Assembly: GCA_920105625.2 (NCBI GenBank)
Contig: OV050032.1
Location: 114,560,542 to 114,624,541 of the forward strand
Origin: Clusia tigrina
Lineage: Eukaryota; Arthropoda; Insecta; Diptera; Clusiidae
Length of the DNA: 64,000 bases
Direction: 5' to 3'
The notes beneath the pieces are model-generated. The model saw nothing but the letters and a program-made list of their open reading frames with translations, was not told the origin of the DNA and did not search any database. Numbering within the stretch: the first letter of the stretch is position 1; each line of letters begins with the position of its first letter. The translations under genes were made by a program, and so were the position numbers. Below are positions 11,467 to 22,824 of this stretch, piece after piece.

Positions 11467-13738
11467 TTGCAACATACAAATGCTTGTAACTTTGCTATGC
11501 TACCCTAGAGTCCCAAATCAAAAACTGATAAAACTTCAAACGCCCCTAACTTCTTTACGGTACGTCTTACACCTATCAAAGTTTGCAACATACAAATGCT
11601 TGTATCTTTTTACTGGAGCGTCATAAAACCTTGAAATTTTGTAACAATGAAGTACGCGAGCCTCTTGTCAATTTAAGCTATCGCTCAAAGCTATGCTACC
11701 CTTGAGTCCCAAATCAAACACTGATAAAACTTCAAACGCCCCTAACTTCTTTACGGTACGTCCTACACATATCAAAGTTTGCAACATACAAATGCTTGTA
11801 ACTTTTTACTGGAGCGTCATAAAACCTTGAAATTTTGTAACAATGAAGTACCCGAGCCTCTTGTCAATTTAAGCTATCGCTCAAAGCTATGCTACCCTTG
11901 AGTCCCAAATCAAACACTGATAAAACTTCAAACGCCCCTAACTTCTTTACGGTACGTCCTACACATATCAAAGTTTGCAACATACAAATGCTTGTAACTT
12001 TTTACGGGAGCGTCATAAAACCTTGAAATTTTGTAACAATGAAGTACCCGAGCCTCTTGTCAATTTAAGCTATCGCTCAAAGCTATGCTACCCTTGAGTC
12101 CCAAATCAAACACTGATAAAACTTCAAACGCCCCTAACTTCTTTACGGTACGTCCTACACATATCAAAATTCGCAACATACAAATGCTTGTAACTTTTTA
12201 CTGGAGCGTCATAAAACCTTGAAATTTTATAACAATAAGGTACTCGAGCCTCTTGTCAATTTAAGCTATAGCTCAAAGCTATGCTACCCTTGAGTCCCAA
12301 ATCAAACACTGATAAAACTTCAAACGCCCCTAACTTCTTTACGGTACGTCCTACACCTATCAAAGTTTGCAACATACAAATGCTTGTAACTTTTTACTGG
12401 AGCGTCATAAAACCTTGAAATTTTGTAACAATAAAGTACTCGAGCATCTTGTCAATTTAAGTTATCGCTCAAAGCTATGCTACCCTTGAGTCCCAAATCA
12501 AACACTGATAAAAGTTCAAATGGCCCTAACTTCTATACGGTACGTCCTACTTCTATCAAAGTTTGCAACATACAAATGCTTGTAACTTTTTACTGGAGCG
12601 TCATAAAACCTTGAAGTTTTGTAACAATAAAGTACTCGAGCCTCTTATCAATTTAAGCCATCGCTCAAAGCTATGCTACCCTAGAGTCCCAAATCAAACA
12701 CTGATAAAACTTCAAACGCCCCTAACTTCTTTACGGTACGTCCTACACATATCAAAATTCGCAACATACAAATGCTTGTAACTTTTTACTGGAGCGTCAT
12801 AAAACCTTGAAATTTTATAACAATAAGGTACTCGAGCCTCTTGTCAATTTAAGCTATAGCTCAAAGCTATGCTACCCTTGAGTCCCAAATCAAACACTGA
12901 TAAAACTTCAAACGCCCCTAACTTCTTTACGGTACGTCCTACACCTATCAAAGTTTGCAACATACAAATGCTTGTAACTTTTTACTGGAGCGTCATAAAA
13001 CCTTGAAATTTTGTAACAATAAAGTACTCGAGCATCTTGTCAATTTAAGTTATCGCTCAAAGCTATGCTACCCTTGAGTCCCAAATCAAACACTGATAAA
13101 AGTTCAAATGGCCCTAACTTCTATACGGTACGTCCTACTTCTATCAAAGTTTGCAACATACAAATGCTTGTAACTTTTTACTGGAGCGTCATAAAACCTT
13201 GAAGTTTTGTAACAATAAAGTACTCGAGCCTCTTGTCAATTTAAGCCATCGCTCAAAGCTATGCTACCCTAGAGTCCCAAATCAAACACTGATAAAACTT
13301 CAAACGCCCCTAACTTCTATACGGTACGTCCTACACCTATCAAAGTTTGCAACATACAAATGCTTGTATCTTTTTACTGGAGCGTCATAAAACCTTGAAA
13401 TTTTGTAACAATAAAGTACTCGAGCATCTTGTCAATTTAAGTTATCGCTCAAAGCTATGCTACCCTAGAGTCCCAAATCAAACACTGATAAAACTTCAAA
13501 CGCCCCTAACTTCTTTACTGTACGTCCTACACCTATCAAAGTTGGCAACATTCAAATGCTTGTAACTTTTTACTGGAGCGTCATAAAACCTTGAAATTTT
13601 GTAACAATAAAGTACTCGAGCCTCTTGTCAATTTAAGCCATCGCTCAAAGCTATGCTACCCTAGAGTCCCAAATCAAACGCTGATAAAACTTCAAATGGC
13701 CCTAACTTCTATACGGTACGTCCTACACCTATCAAAGT
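11467..13738 (+). repeat. HOR unit 7, 2272 bp (T + 11 monomers, internal trimer duplication)
   Basis: T is at 11467-11582. Full monomers start at 11583, 11779, 11975, 12171, 12367, 12563, 12759, 12955, 13151, 13347 and 13543. The order is T, m1, y, m2, m3, m4, m5, m3, m4, m5, m6, m7. The m3-m4-m5 trimer at 12171-12758 is repeated at 12759-13346, an offset of 588 bp. The palindrome AGCTATAGCT that marks m3 appears twice, at 12264 and 12852. Monomer y also occurs in units 1 and 8. Confidence 0.92.
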
Positions 13739-15226
13739 TTGCAACATACAAATGCTTGTAACTTTGCTATGCTACCCTAGAGTCCCAAATCAAAAACTGA
13801 TAAAACTTCAAACGCCCCTAACTTCTTTACGGTACGTCTTACACCTATCAAAGTTTGCAACATACAAATGCTTGTATCTTTTTACTGGAACGTCATAAAA
13901 CCTTGAAATTTTGTAACAATGAAGTTCGCGAGCCTCTTGTCAATTTAAGCTATCGCTCAAAGCTATGCTACCCTTGAGTCCCAAATCAAACACTGATAAA
14001 ACTTCAAACGCCCCTAACTTCTTTACGGTACGTCCTACACATATCAAAGTTTGCAACATACAAATGCTTGTAACTTTTTACTGGAGCGTCATAAAACCTT
14101 GAAATTTTGTAACAATGAAGTACCCGAGCCTCTTGTCAATTTAAGCTATCGCTCAAAGCTATGCTACCTTTGAGTCCCAAATCAAACACTGATAAAAGTT
14201 CAAACGCCCCTAACTTCATTACGGTACGTCCTACACATATCAAAGTTCGCAACATACAAATGCTTGTAACTTTTTACTGGAGCGTCATAAAACCTTGAAA
14301 TTTTATAACAATAAGGTACTCGAGCCTCTTGTCAATTTAAGCTATCGCTCAAAGCTATGCCACCCTTGAGTCCCAAATCAAACACTGATAAAACTTCAAA
14401 CGCCCCTAACTTATTTACGGTACGTCATACACCTATCAAAGTTTGCAACATTCAAATGCTTGTAACTTTTTACTGGAGCGTCAAAAAACCTTGAAATTTT
14501 GTAACAATAAAGTACTCGAGCCTGTTGTCAATTTAGGCCATCGCTCAAAGCTATGCTACCCTTGAGTCCCAAATCAAACACTGATAAAACTTCAAATGGC
14601 TCTAACTTCTTTACGGTACGTCCTACACATATCAAAGTTTGCAACATACAAATGCTTGTATCTTTTTACTGGAGTGTCATAAAACCTTGAAATTTTGTAA
14701 CAATGAAGTACCCGAGCCTCTTGTCAATTTAAGCTATCGCTCAAAGCTATGCTACCTTTGAGTCCCAAATCAAACACTGATAAAAGTTCAAACGCCCCTA
14801 ACTTCATTACGGTACGTCCTACACATATCAAAGTTCGCAACATACAAATGCTTGTAACTTTTTACTGGAGCGTCATAAAACCTTGAAATTTTATAACAAT
14901 AAGGTACTCGAGCCTCTTGTCAATTTAAGCTATCGCTCAAAGCTATGCCACCCTTGAGTCCCAAATCAAACACTGATAAAACTTCAAATGGCTCTAACTT
15001 CTTTACGGTACGTCCTACACATATCAAAGTTTGCAACATACAAATGCTTGTATCTTTTTACTGGAGCGTCATAAAACCTTGAAATTCTCTAACAATGAAG
15101 TACTCGAGCCTCTTGTCAATTTAAGCCATCGCTCAAAGCTATGCTACCCTAGAGTCCCAAATCAAAAGCTGATAAAACTTCAAATGGCCCTAACTTCTAT
15201 ACGGTACGTCCTACACCTATCAAAGT
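13739..15226 (+). repeat. HOR unit 8, 1488 bp (variant composition, mosaic copy of unit 1)
   Basis: T is at 13739-13854 and full monomers start at 13855, 14051, 14247, 14443, 14639, 14835 and 15031. The first four and the last match unit 1 at an offset of exactly 10416 bp, sharing GCCACCCTTGAG, CCTGTTGTCAATTTAGG and GGAGTGTC. The span of about 14745-15030 differs. It resembles the local monomers near 14160-14440, 588 bp upstream, and ends like the monomer at 14443-14638. Unit length is unchanged. Confidence 0.88.
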
Positions 15227-16322
15227 TTGCAACATACAAATGCTTGTAACTTTGCTATGCTACCCTAGAGTCCCAAATCAAAAACTGATAAAACTTCAAA
15301 CGCCCCTAACTTCTTTACGGTACGTCCTACACCTATCAAAGTTTGCAACATACAAATGCTTGTATCTTTTTACTGGAGCGTCATAAAACCTTGAAATTTT
15401 GTAACAATGAAGTACCCGAGCCTCTTGTCAATTTAAGCTATCGCTCAAAGCTATGCTACCCTTGAGTCCCAAATCAAACACTGATAAAACTTCAAACGCC
15501 CCTAACTTCTTTACGGTACGTCCTACACATATCAAAGTTTGCAACATACAAATGCTTGTAACTTTTTACGGGAGCGTCATAAAACCTTGAAATTTTGTAA
15601 CAATAAAGATTTCGAGCCTCTTGTCAATTTAAGCTATCGCTCAAAGCTATGCTACCCTTGAGTCCCAAATCAAACACTGATAAAACTTCAAATGGCCCTA
15701 ACTTCTATACGGTACGTCCTACACCTATCAAAGTTTGCAACATACAAATGCTTGTAACTTTTTACTGGAGCGTCATAAAACCTTGAAGTTTTGTAACAAT
15801 AAAGTACTCGAGCCTCTTGTCAATTTAAGCCATCGCTCAAAGCTATGCTACCCTAGAGTCCCAAATCAAACACTGATAAAACTTCAAACGCCCCTAACTT
15901 CTATACGGTACGTCCTACACCTATCAAAGTTTGCAACATACAAATGCTTGTATCTTTTTACTGGAGCGTCATAAAACCTTGAAATTTTGTAACAATAAAG
16001 TACTCGAGCATCTTGTCAATTTAAGTTATCGCTCAAAGCTATGCTACCCTAGAGTCCCAAATCAAACACTGATAAAACTTCAAACGCCCCTAACTTCTTT
16101 ACTGTACGTCCTACACATATCAAAGTTTGCAACATACAAATGCTTGTAACTTTTTACTGGAGCGTCATAAAACCTTGAAATTTTGTAACAATAAAGTACT
16201 CGAGCCTCTTGTCAATTTAAGCCATCGCTCAAAGCTATGCTACCCTAGAGTCCCAAATCAAAAGCTGATAAAACTTCAAATGGCCCTAACTTCTATACGG
16301 TACGTCCTACACCTATCAAAGT
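15227..16322 (+). repeat. HOR unit 9, 1096 bp (T, m1, m2', m5, m6, m7)
   Basis: T is at 15227-15342 and full monomers start at 15343, 15539, 15735, 15931 and 16127. The second monomer has AAAGATTTCGAG as in unit 2, again 10416 bp away. Unit 9 equals unit 2 without its x1-x2 pair (392 bp). Confidence 0.9.
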
Positions 16323-16438
16323 TTGCAACATACAAATGCTTGTAACTTTGCTATGCTACCCTAGAGTCCCAAATCAAAAACTGATAAAACTTCAAACGCC
16401 CCTAACTTCTTTACGGTACGTCCTACACCTATCAAAGT
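16323..16438 (+). repeat. Truncated 116-bp monomer (T), representative copy
   Basis: The monomer lacks positions 28-107 (80 bp), so TGCTTGTAACTTT joins directly to GCTATGCTACCC. The junction shows no obvious microhomology. The same junction begins at 3350, 4838, 6326, 7226, 8126, 10006, 11494, 13766, 15254, 16350 and 17838, giving 11 copies. Most also share the private AATCAAAAACTG. A single junction with shared flanking variants indicates one deletion event spread by unequal exchange. I saw no equivalent in the opposite arm. Confidence 0.95.
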
Positions 16439-17810
16439 TTGCAACATACAAATGCTTGTATCTTTTTACTGGAGCGTCATAAAACCTTGAAATTTTGTAA
16501 CAATGAAGTACCCGAGCCTCTTGTCAATTTAAGCTATCGCTCAAAGCTATGCTACCCTTGAGTCCCAAATCAAACACTGATAAAACTTCAAACGCCCCTA
16601 ACTTCTTTACGGTACGTCCTACACATATCAAAGTTTGCAACATACAAATGCTTGTAACTTTTTACGGGAGCGTCATAAAACCTTGAAATTTTGTAACAAT
16701 GAAGTACCCGAGCCTCTTGTCAATTTAAGCTATCGCTCAAAGCTATGCTACCCTTGAGTCCCAAATCAAACACTGATAAAACTTCAAACGCCCCTAACTT
16801 CTTTACGGTACGTCCTACACATATCAAAATTCGCAACATACAAATGCTTGTAACTTTTTACTGGAGCGTCATAAAACCTTGAAATTTTATAACAATAAGG
16901 TACTCGAGCCTCTTGTCAATTTAAGCTATAGCTCAAAGCTATGCTACCCTTGAGTCCCAAATCAAACACTGATAAAACTTCAAACGCCCCTAACTTCTTT
17001 ACGGTACGTCCTACACCTATCAAAGTTTGCAACATACAAATGCTTGTAACTTTTTACTGGAGCGTCATAAAACCTTGAAATTTTGTAACAATAAAGTACT
17101 CGAGCATCTTGTCAATTTAAGTTATCGCTCAAAGCTATGCTACCCTTGAGTCCCAAATCAAACACTGATAAAAGTTCAAATGGCCCTAACTTCTATACGG
17201 TACGTCCTACTTCTATCAAAGTTTGCAACATACAAATGCTTGTAACTTTTTACTGGAGCGTCATAAAACCTTGAAGTTTTGTAACAATAAAGTACTCGAG
17301 CCTCTTGTCAATTTAAGCCATCGCTCAAAGCTATGCTACCCTAGAGTCCCAAATCAAACACTGATAAAACTTCAAACGCCCCTAACTTCTATACGGTACG
17401 TCCTACACCTATCAAAGTTTGCAACATACAAATGCTTGTATCTTTTTACTGGAGCGTCATAAAACCTTGAAATTTTGTAACAATAAAGTACTCGAGCATC
17501 TTGTCAATTTAAGTTATCGCTCAAAGCTATGATACCCTAGAGTCCCAAATCAAACACTGATAAAACTTCAAACGCCCCTAACTTCTTTACTGTACGTCCT
17601 ACACCTATCAAAGTTGGCAACATTCAAATGCTTGTAACTTTTTACTGGAGCGTCATAAAACCTTGAAATTTTGTAACAATAAAGTACTCGAGCCTCTTGT
17701 CAATTTAAGCCATCGCTCAAAGCTATGCTACCCTAGAGTCCCAAATCAAACGCTGATAAAACTTCAAATGGCCCTAACTTCTATACGGTACGTCCTACAC
17801 CTATCAAAGT
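16323..17810 (+). repeat. HOR unit 10, 1488 bp, canonical octamer
   Basis: T is at 16323-16438 and m1-m7 start at 16439, 16635, 16831, 17027, 17223, 17419 and 17615. The types and order are the same as in unit 6 (9979-11466). It is the last complete unit before the gap. Confidence 0.93.
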
Positions 17811-18266
17811 TTGCAACATACAAATGCTTGTAACTTTGCTATGCTACCCTAGAGTCCCAAATCAAAAACTGATAAAACTTCAAACGCCCCTAACTTCTTT
17901 ACGGTACGTCCTACACCTATCAAAGTTTGCAACATACAAATGCTTGTATCTTTTTACTGGAGCGTCATAAAACCTTGAAATTTTGTAACAGTGAAGTACC
18001 CGAGCCTCTTGTCAATTTAAGCTATCGCTCAAAGCTATGCTACCCTTGAGTCCCAAATCAAACACTGATAAAACTTCAAACGCCCCTAACTTCTTTACGG
18101 TACGTCCTACACATATCAAAGTTTGCAACATACAAATGCTTGTAACTTTTTACTGGAGCGTCATAAAACCTTGAAATTTTGTAACAATGAAGTACCCGAG
18201 CCTCTTGTCAATTTAAGCTATCGCTCAAAGCTATGCTACCCTTGAGTCCCAAATCAAACACTGATA
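17811..18266 (+). repeat. HOR unit 11, partial, cut by the assembly gap
   Basis: T is at 17811-17926, followed by an m1-type monomer from 17927 (private variant ACAGTGAAG near 17990). A y-type monomer (TTTACTGGAGC, AATGAAGTACCCGAG) starts at 18123 and is cut after about 144 bp by the run of N. Confidence 0.9.
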
Positions 18267-18466
18267 NNNNNNNNNNNNNNNNNNNNNNNNNNNNNNNNNN
18301 NNNNNNNNNNNNNNNNNNNNNNNNNNNNNNNNNNNNNNNNNNNNNNNNNNNNNNNNNNNNNNNNNNNNNNNNNNNNNNNNNNNNNNNNNNNNNNNNNNNN
18401 NNNNNNNNNNNNNNNNNNNNNNNNNNNNNNNNNNNNNNNNNNNNNNNNNNNNNNNNNNNNNNNNNN
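18267..18466. other. Assembly gap, 200 N
   Basis: There are exactly 200 undetermined bases. A round value is a scaffolder placeholder, not a measured size; 200 is, to my knowledge, the default of at least one Hi-C scaffolder. Satellite sequence abuts both sides, forward before and reverse after, so two satellite contigs were joined here. True distance, order and relative orientation are unproven. An open frame reported across this gap is meaningless. Confidence 0.99.
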
Positions 18467-21400
18467 ATTGTTACAAAAATTTCAAGGTTTTATGACGCTC
18501 CAGTAAAAAGTTACAAGCATTTGAATGTTGCAAACTTTGATAGGTGTAGGACGTACCGTAAAGAAGTAAGGGGCGTTTGAAGTTTTATCAGTGTTTGATT
18601 TGGGACTCAAGCTTAGCATAGCTTTGAGCGATAGCTTAAATTGACAAGAGGCTCGAGTACTTTATTGTTACAAAATTTCAAGGTTTTATGACGCTCCAGT
18701 AAAAAAGATACAAGCATTTGTATGTTGCAAACTTTGATCGGTGTAGGACGTACCGTATAGAAGTTAGGGGCGTTTGAATTTTTATCAGTGTTTGATTTGG
18801 GACTCTAGAGTAGCATAGCTTTGAGCGATGGCTTAAATTGACAAGAGGCTCGAGTACTTCATTGTTACAAAATTTCAAAGTTTTATGACGCTCCAGTAAA
18901 AAGTTACACGCATTTGAATGTTGCAAACTTTGATAGGTTTAGGACGTACCGTATAGAAGTTAGGGGCGTTTGAAGTTTTATCAGTGTTTGATTTGGGACT
19001 CTAGGGTAGCATAGTTTTGAGCGATAGCTTAAATTGACAAGAGGCTCGAGTACTTTATTGTTACAAAATTTCAAGGTTTTATGACGCTCCAGTAAAAAGT
19101 TACAAGCATTTGAATGTTGCCAACTTTAATAGGTGTAGGACATACCGTATAGAAGTTAGGGCCATTTGAAGTTTAATCAGTGTTTGATTTGGGACTAAAG
19201 GGTAGCATAGCTTTGACCAATGGCTTAAATTGACAAGATTCTCGAGTACTTTATTGTTACAAAATTTCAAGGTTTTATGACGCTCCAGTAAAAAGTTACA
19301 AGCATTTGTATATTGCACACTTTGATATGTGTAGGACGTACCGTAAAGAAGTTAGAGCCATTTGAAGTTTTATCAGTGTTTGATTTGGGACTCAAGGGTA
19401 GCATAGCTTTGAGCGATGGCCTAAATTGACAAGAGGCTCGAGTACATTATTGTTACAAAATTTCAAGGTTTTATGATGTTCCAGTAAAAAGTTACAATCA
19501 TTTGAATGTTGCAAACTTTGATAGGTGTAGGACGTACCGTAAAGAAGTTAGGGCCATTTGAAGTTTTATCAGTGTTTGATTTGGGACTCTAGGGTAGCAT
19601 AGCTTTGAGCGATAGCTTAAATTGAAACGAGGCTCGAGTACTTTATTGTTACAAAAACTTCAAGGTTTTATGACGCTCCAGTAAAAAGTTACAAGCATTT
19701 GTATGTTGCAAACTTTGATAGGTGTAGGACGTACCGGAAAGAAGTTAGGGCCATTTGAAATTTTATCAGTGTTTGATTTGGGACTCAAGGGTAGCATAGC
19801 TTTGAGCGATGGCTTAAATTGACGAGAGGCTCGAGTACTTTATTGTTACATAATTTCAAGCTTTTATGACGCTCCAGTAAAAAGTTACAAGCATTTGAGT
19901 GTTGCAAACTTTGATAGGTGTAAGACGTACCGTAAAGAAGTTAGGGGCGTTTGAAGTTTTATCAGTGTTTGATTTGGGACTCTAGGGTAGCATAGCTTTG
20001 AGCGATGGCTTAAATTGACAAGAGGCTCGGGTACTTTATTGTTACAAAACTTCAAGGTTTTATGACGCTCCAGTAAAAAGTTACAAGCATTTGTATGTTG
20101 CAAAGTTTGATAGGTGTAGGACGTACGGTATAGAACTTAGGGCCATTTGAAGTTTTATCAGTGTTTGATTTGGGACTCAAGGGTAGCATAGCTTTGAGCG
20201 ATGGCTTAAATTGACAAGAGGCTCGAGTACTTTATTGTTACAAAATTTCAAGGTTTTATGACGCTCCAGTAAAAAGTTACAAGCATTTGTATGTTGCAAA
20301 CTTTGATAGGTGTAGGACGTACCGTAAAGAAGTTAGGGCCATTTGAAGTTTTATCAGTGTTTAATTTGGGACTCAAGGGTAGCATAGCTTTGAGCGATGG
20401 CTTAAATTGACAAGAGGCTCGAGTACTTTATTGTTACAAAATTTCAAGGTTTTATGACGCTCCAGTAAAAAGTTACAAGCATTTGAATGTTGCAAACTTT
20501 GATATGTGTAGGACGTACCGTAAAGAAGTTAGGGGCGTTTGAAGTTTTATCAGTGTTTGATTTGGGACTCAAGGGTAGCATAGCTTTGAGGGATAGCTTA
20601 AATTGACAAGAGGCTCGGGTACTTCATTGTTACAAAATTTCAAGGTTTTATGACGCTCCAGTAAAAAGTTACAAGCATTTGTATGTTGCAAACTTTGATA
20701 GGTGTAGGACGTACCGTATAGAAGTTAGGGCCATTTGAAGTTTTATCAGTGTTTGATTTGGGACTCAAGGGTAGCATAGCTTTGAGCGATAGCTTAAATT
20801 GAAACGAGGCTCGAGTACTTTATTGTTACAAAACTTCAAGGTTTTATGACGCTCCAGTAAAAAGTTACAAGCATTTGTATGTTGCAAACTTTGATAGGTG
20901 TAGGACGTACCGTAAAGAAGTTAGGGCCATTTGAAATTTTATCAGTGTTTGATTTGGGACTCAAGGGTAGCATAGCTTTGAGCGATGGCTTAAATTGACA
21001 AGAGGCTCGAGTACTTTATTGTTACAAAATTTCAAAGTTTTATGACGCTCCAGTAAAAAGTTACAAGCATTTGTATATTGCACACTTTGATATGTGTAGG
21101 ACGTACCGTAAAGAAGTTAGAGCCATTTGAAGTTTTATCAGTGTTTGATTTGGGACTCAAGGGTAGCATAGCTTTGAGCGATGGCCTAAATTGACAAGAG
21201 GCTCGAGTACATTATTGTTACAAAATTTCAAGGTTTTATGATGTTCCAGTAAAAAGTTACAATCATTTGAATGTTGCAAACTTTGATAGGTGTAGGACGT
21301 ACCGTAAAGAAGTTAGGGCCATTTGAAGTTTTATCAGTGTTTGATTTGGGACTCTAGGGTAGCATAGCTTTGAGCGATAGCTTAAATTGACAAGAGGCTC

Positions 21401-22824
21401 GAGTACTTTATTGTTACAAAAATTCAAGGTTTTATGACGCTCCAGTAAAAAGTTACAAGCATTTGTATGTTGCAAACTTTGATAGGTGTAGGACGTACCG
21501 GAAAGAAGTTAGGGCCATTTGAAATTTTATCAGTGTTTGATTTGGGACTCAAGGGTAGCATAGATTTGAGCGATGGCTTAAATTGACGAGAGGCTCGAGT
21601 ACTTTATTGTTACATAATTTCAAGCTTTTATGACGCTCCAGTAAAAAGTTACAAGCATTTGAGTGTTGCAAACTTTGATAGGTGTAAGACGTACCGTAAA
21701 GAAGTTAGGGGCGTTTGAAGTTTTATCAGTGTTTGATTTGGGACTCTAGGGTAGCATAGCTTTGAGCGATGGCTTAAATTGACAAGAGGCTCGGGTACTT
21801 TATTGTTACAAAACTTCAAGGTTTTATGACGCTCCAGTAAAAAGTTACAAGCATTTGTATGTTGCAAAGTTTGATAGGTGTAGGACGTACGGTATAGAAC
21901 TTAGGGCCATTTGAAGTTTTATCAGTGTTTGATTTGGGACTCAAGGGTAGCATAGCTTTGAGCGATGGCTTAAATTGACAAGAGGCTCAAGTACTTTATT
22001 GTTACAAAATTTCAAGGTTTTATGACGCTCCAGTAAAAAGTTACAAGCATTTGTATGTTGCAAACTTTGATAGGTGTAGGACGTACCGTAAATAAGTTAG
22101 GGCCATTTGAAGTTTTATCAGTGTTTAATTTGGGACTCAAGGGTAGCATAGCTTTGAGCGATGGCTTCAATTGACAAGAAGCTCGAGTACTTTATTGTTA
22201 CAAAATTTCAAGGTTTTATGACGCTCCAGTAAAAAGTTACAAGCATTTGAATGTTGCAAACTTTGATATGTGTAGGACGTACCGTAAAGAAGTTAGGGGC
22301 GTTTGAAGTTTTATCAGTGTTTGATTTGGGACTCAAGGGTAGCATAGCTTTGAGGGATAGCTTAAATTGACAAGAGGCTCGGGTACTTCATTGTTACAAA
22401 ATTTCAAGGTTTTATGACGCTCCAGTAAAAAGTTACAAGCATTTGTATGTTGCAAACTTTGATAGGTGTAGGACGTACCGTATAGAAGTTAGGGCCATTT
22501 GAAGTTTTATCAGTGTTTGATTTGGGACTCAAGGGTAGCATAGCTTTGAGCGATAGCTTAAATTGAAACGAGGCTCGAGTACTTTATTGTTACAAAACTT
22601 CAAGGTTTTATGACGCTCCAGTAAAAAGTTACAAGCATTTGTATGTTGCAAACTTTGATAGGTGTAGGACGTACCGTAAAGAAGTTAGGGCCATTTGAAA
22701 TTTTATCAGTGTTTGATTTGGGACTCAAGGGTAGCATAGCTTTGAGCGATGGCTTAAATTGACAAGAGGCTCGAGTACTTTATTGTTACAAAATTTCAAG
22801 GTTTTATGACGCTCCAGTAAAAAG
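18467..22824 (-). repeat. Right-arm block R1: gap edge and a nonamer HOR pair
   Basis: After about 800 bp of gap-proximal monomers carrying AAGCTTAGC (near 18608) and AAAAAAGATAC (near 18703), two nine-monomer units follow. The marker TATTGCACAC occurs at 19311 and 21076; the offset is 1764 plus one extra A near 19665. Further markers recur at 1764 bp: GTGTAAGACG, CGGTATAGAACTT, GTTTAATTTGGG and GAGGGATAGC (20588 and 22352). Confidence 0.85.

Larger units (their letters stand above)
1..18266 (+). repeat. Left satellite array, 196-bp monomer, forward orientation
   Basis: This is uninterrupted head-to-tail tandem repeat. Equivalent points recur at 189, 385, 581, 777 and 973, each 196 bp apart. 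From 3323 on, 116-bp truncated monomers are interspersed. The arm holds about 85 full monomers, 11 truncated ones and a partial monomer at each edge. Indels are rare: single-base deletions near 1189 and 2069 are the only ones I noted besides the truncated class. No unique sequence, transposon or gene interrupts the array. Monomers of 150-200 bp organised in higher-order units are typical of centromeric or pericentromeric satellites; assignment to a centromere is inference. The array enters the window already in progress, so its true left edge lies outside. Confidence 0.98.

Noticed and set aside
18233..18580. An open frame of 115 codons across the N run.
   Set aside because: Most of it is undetermined sequence, and it joins opposite-orientation satellite across an assembly gap.
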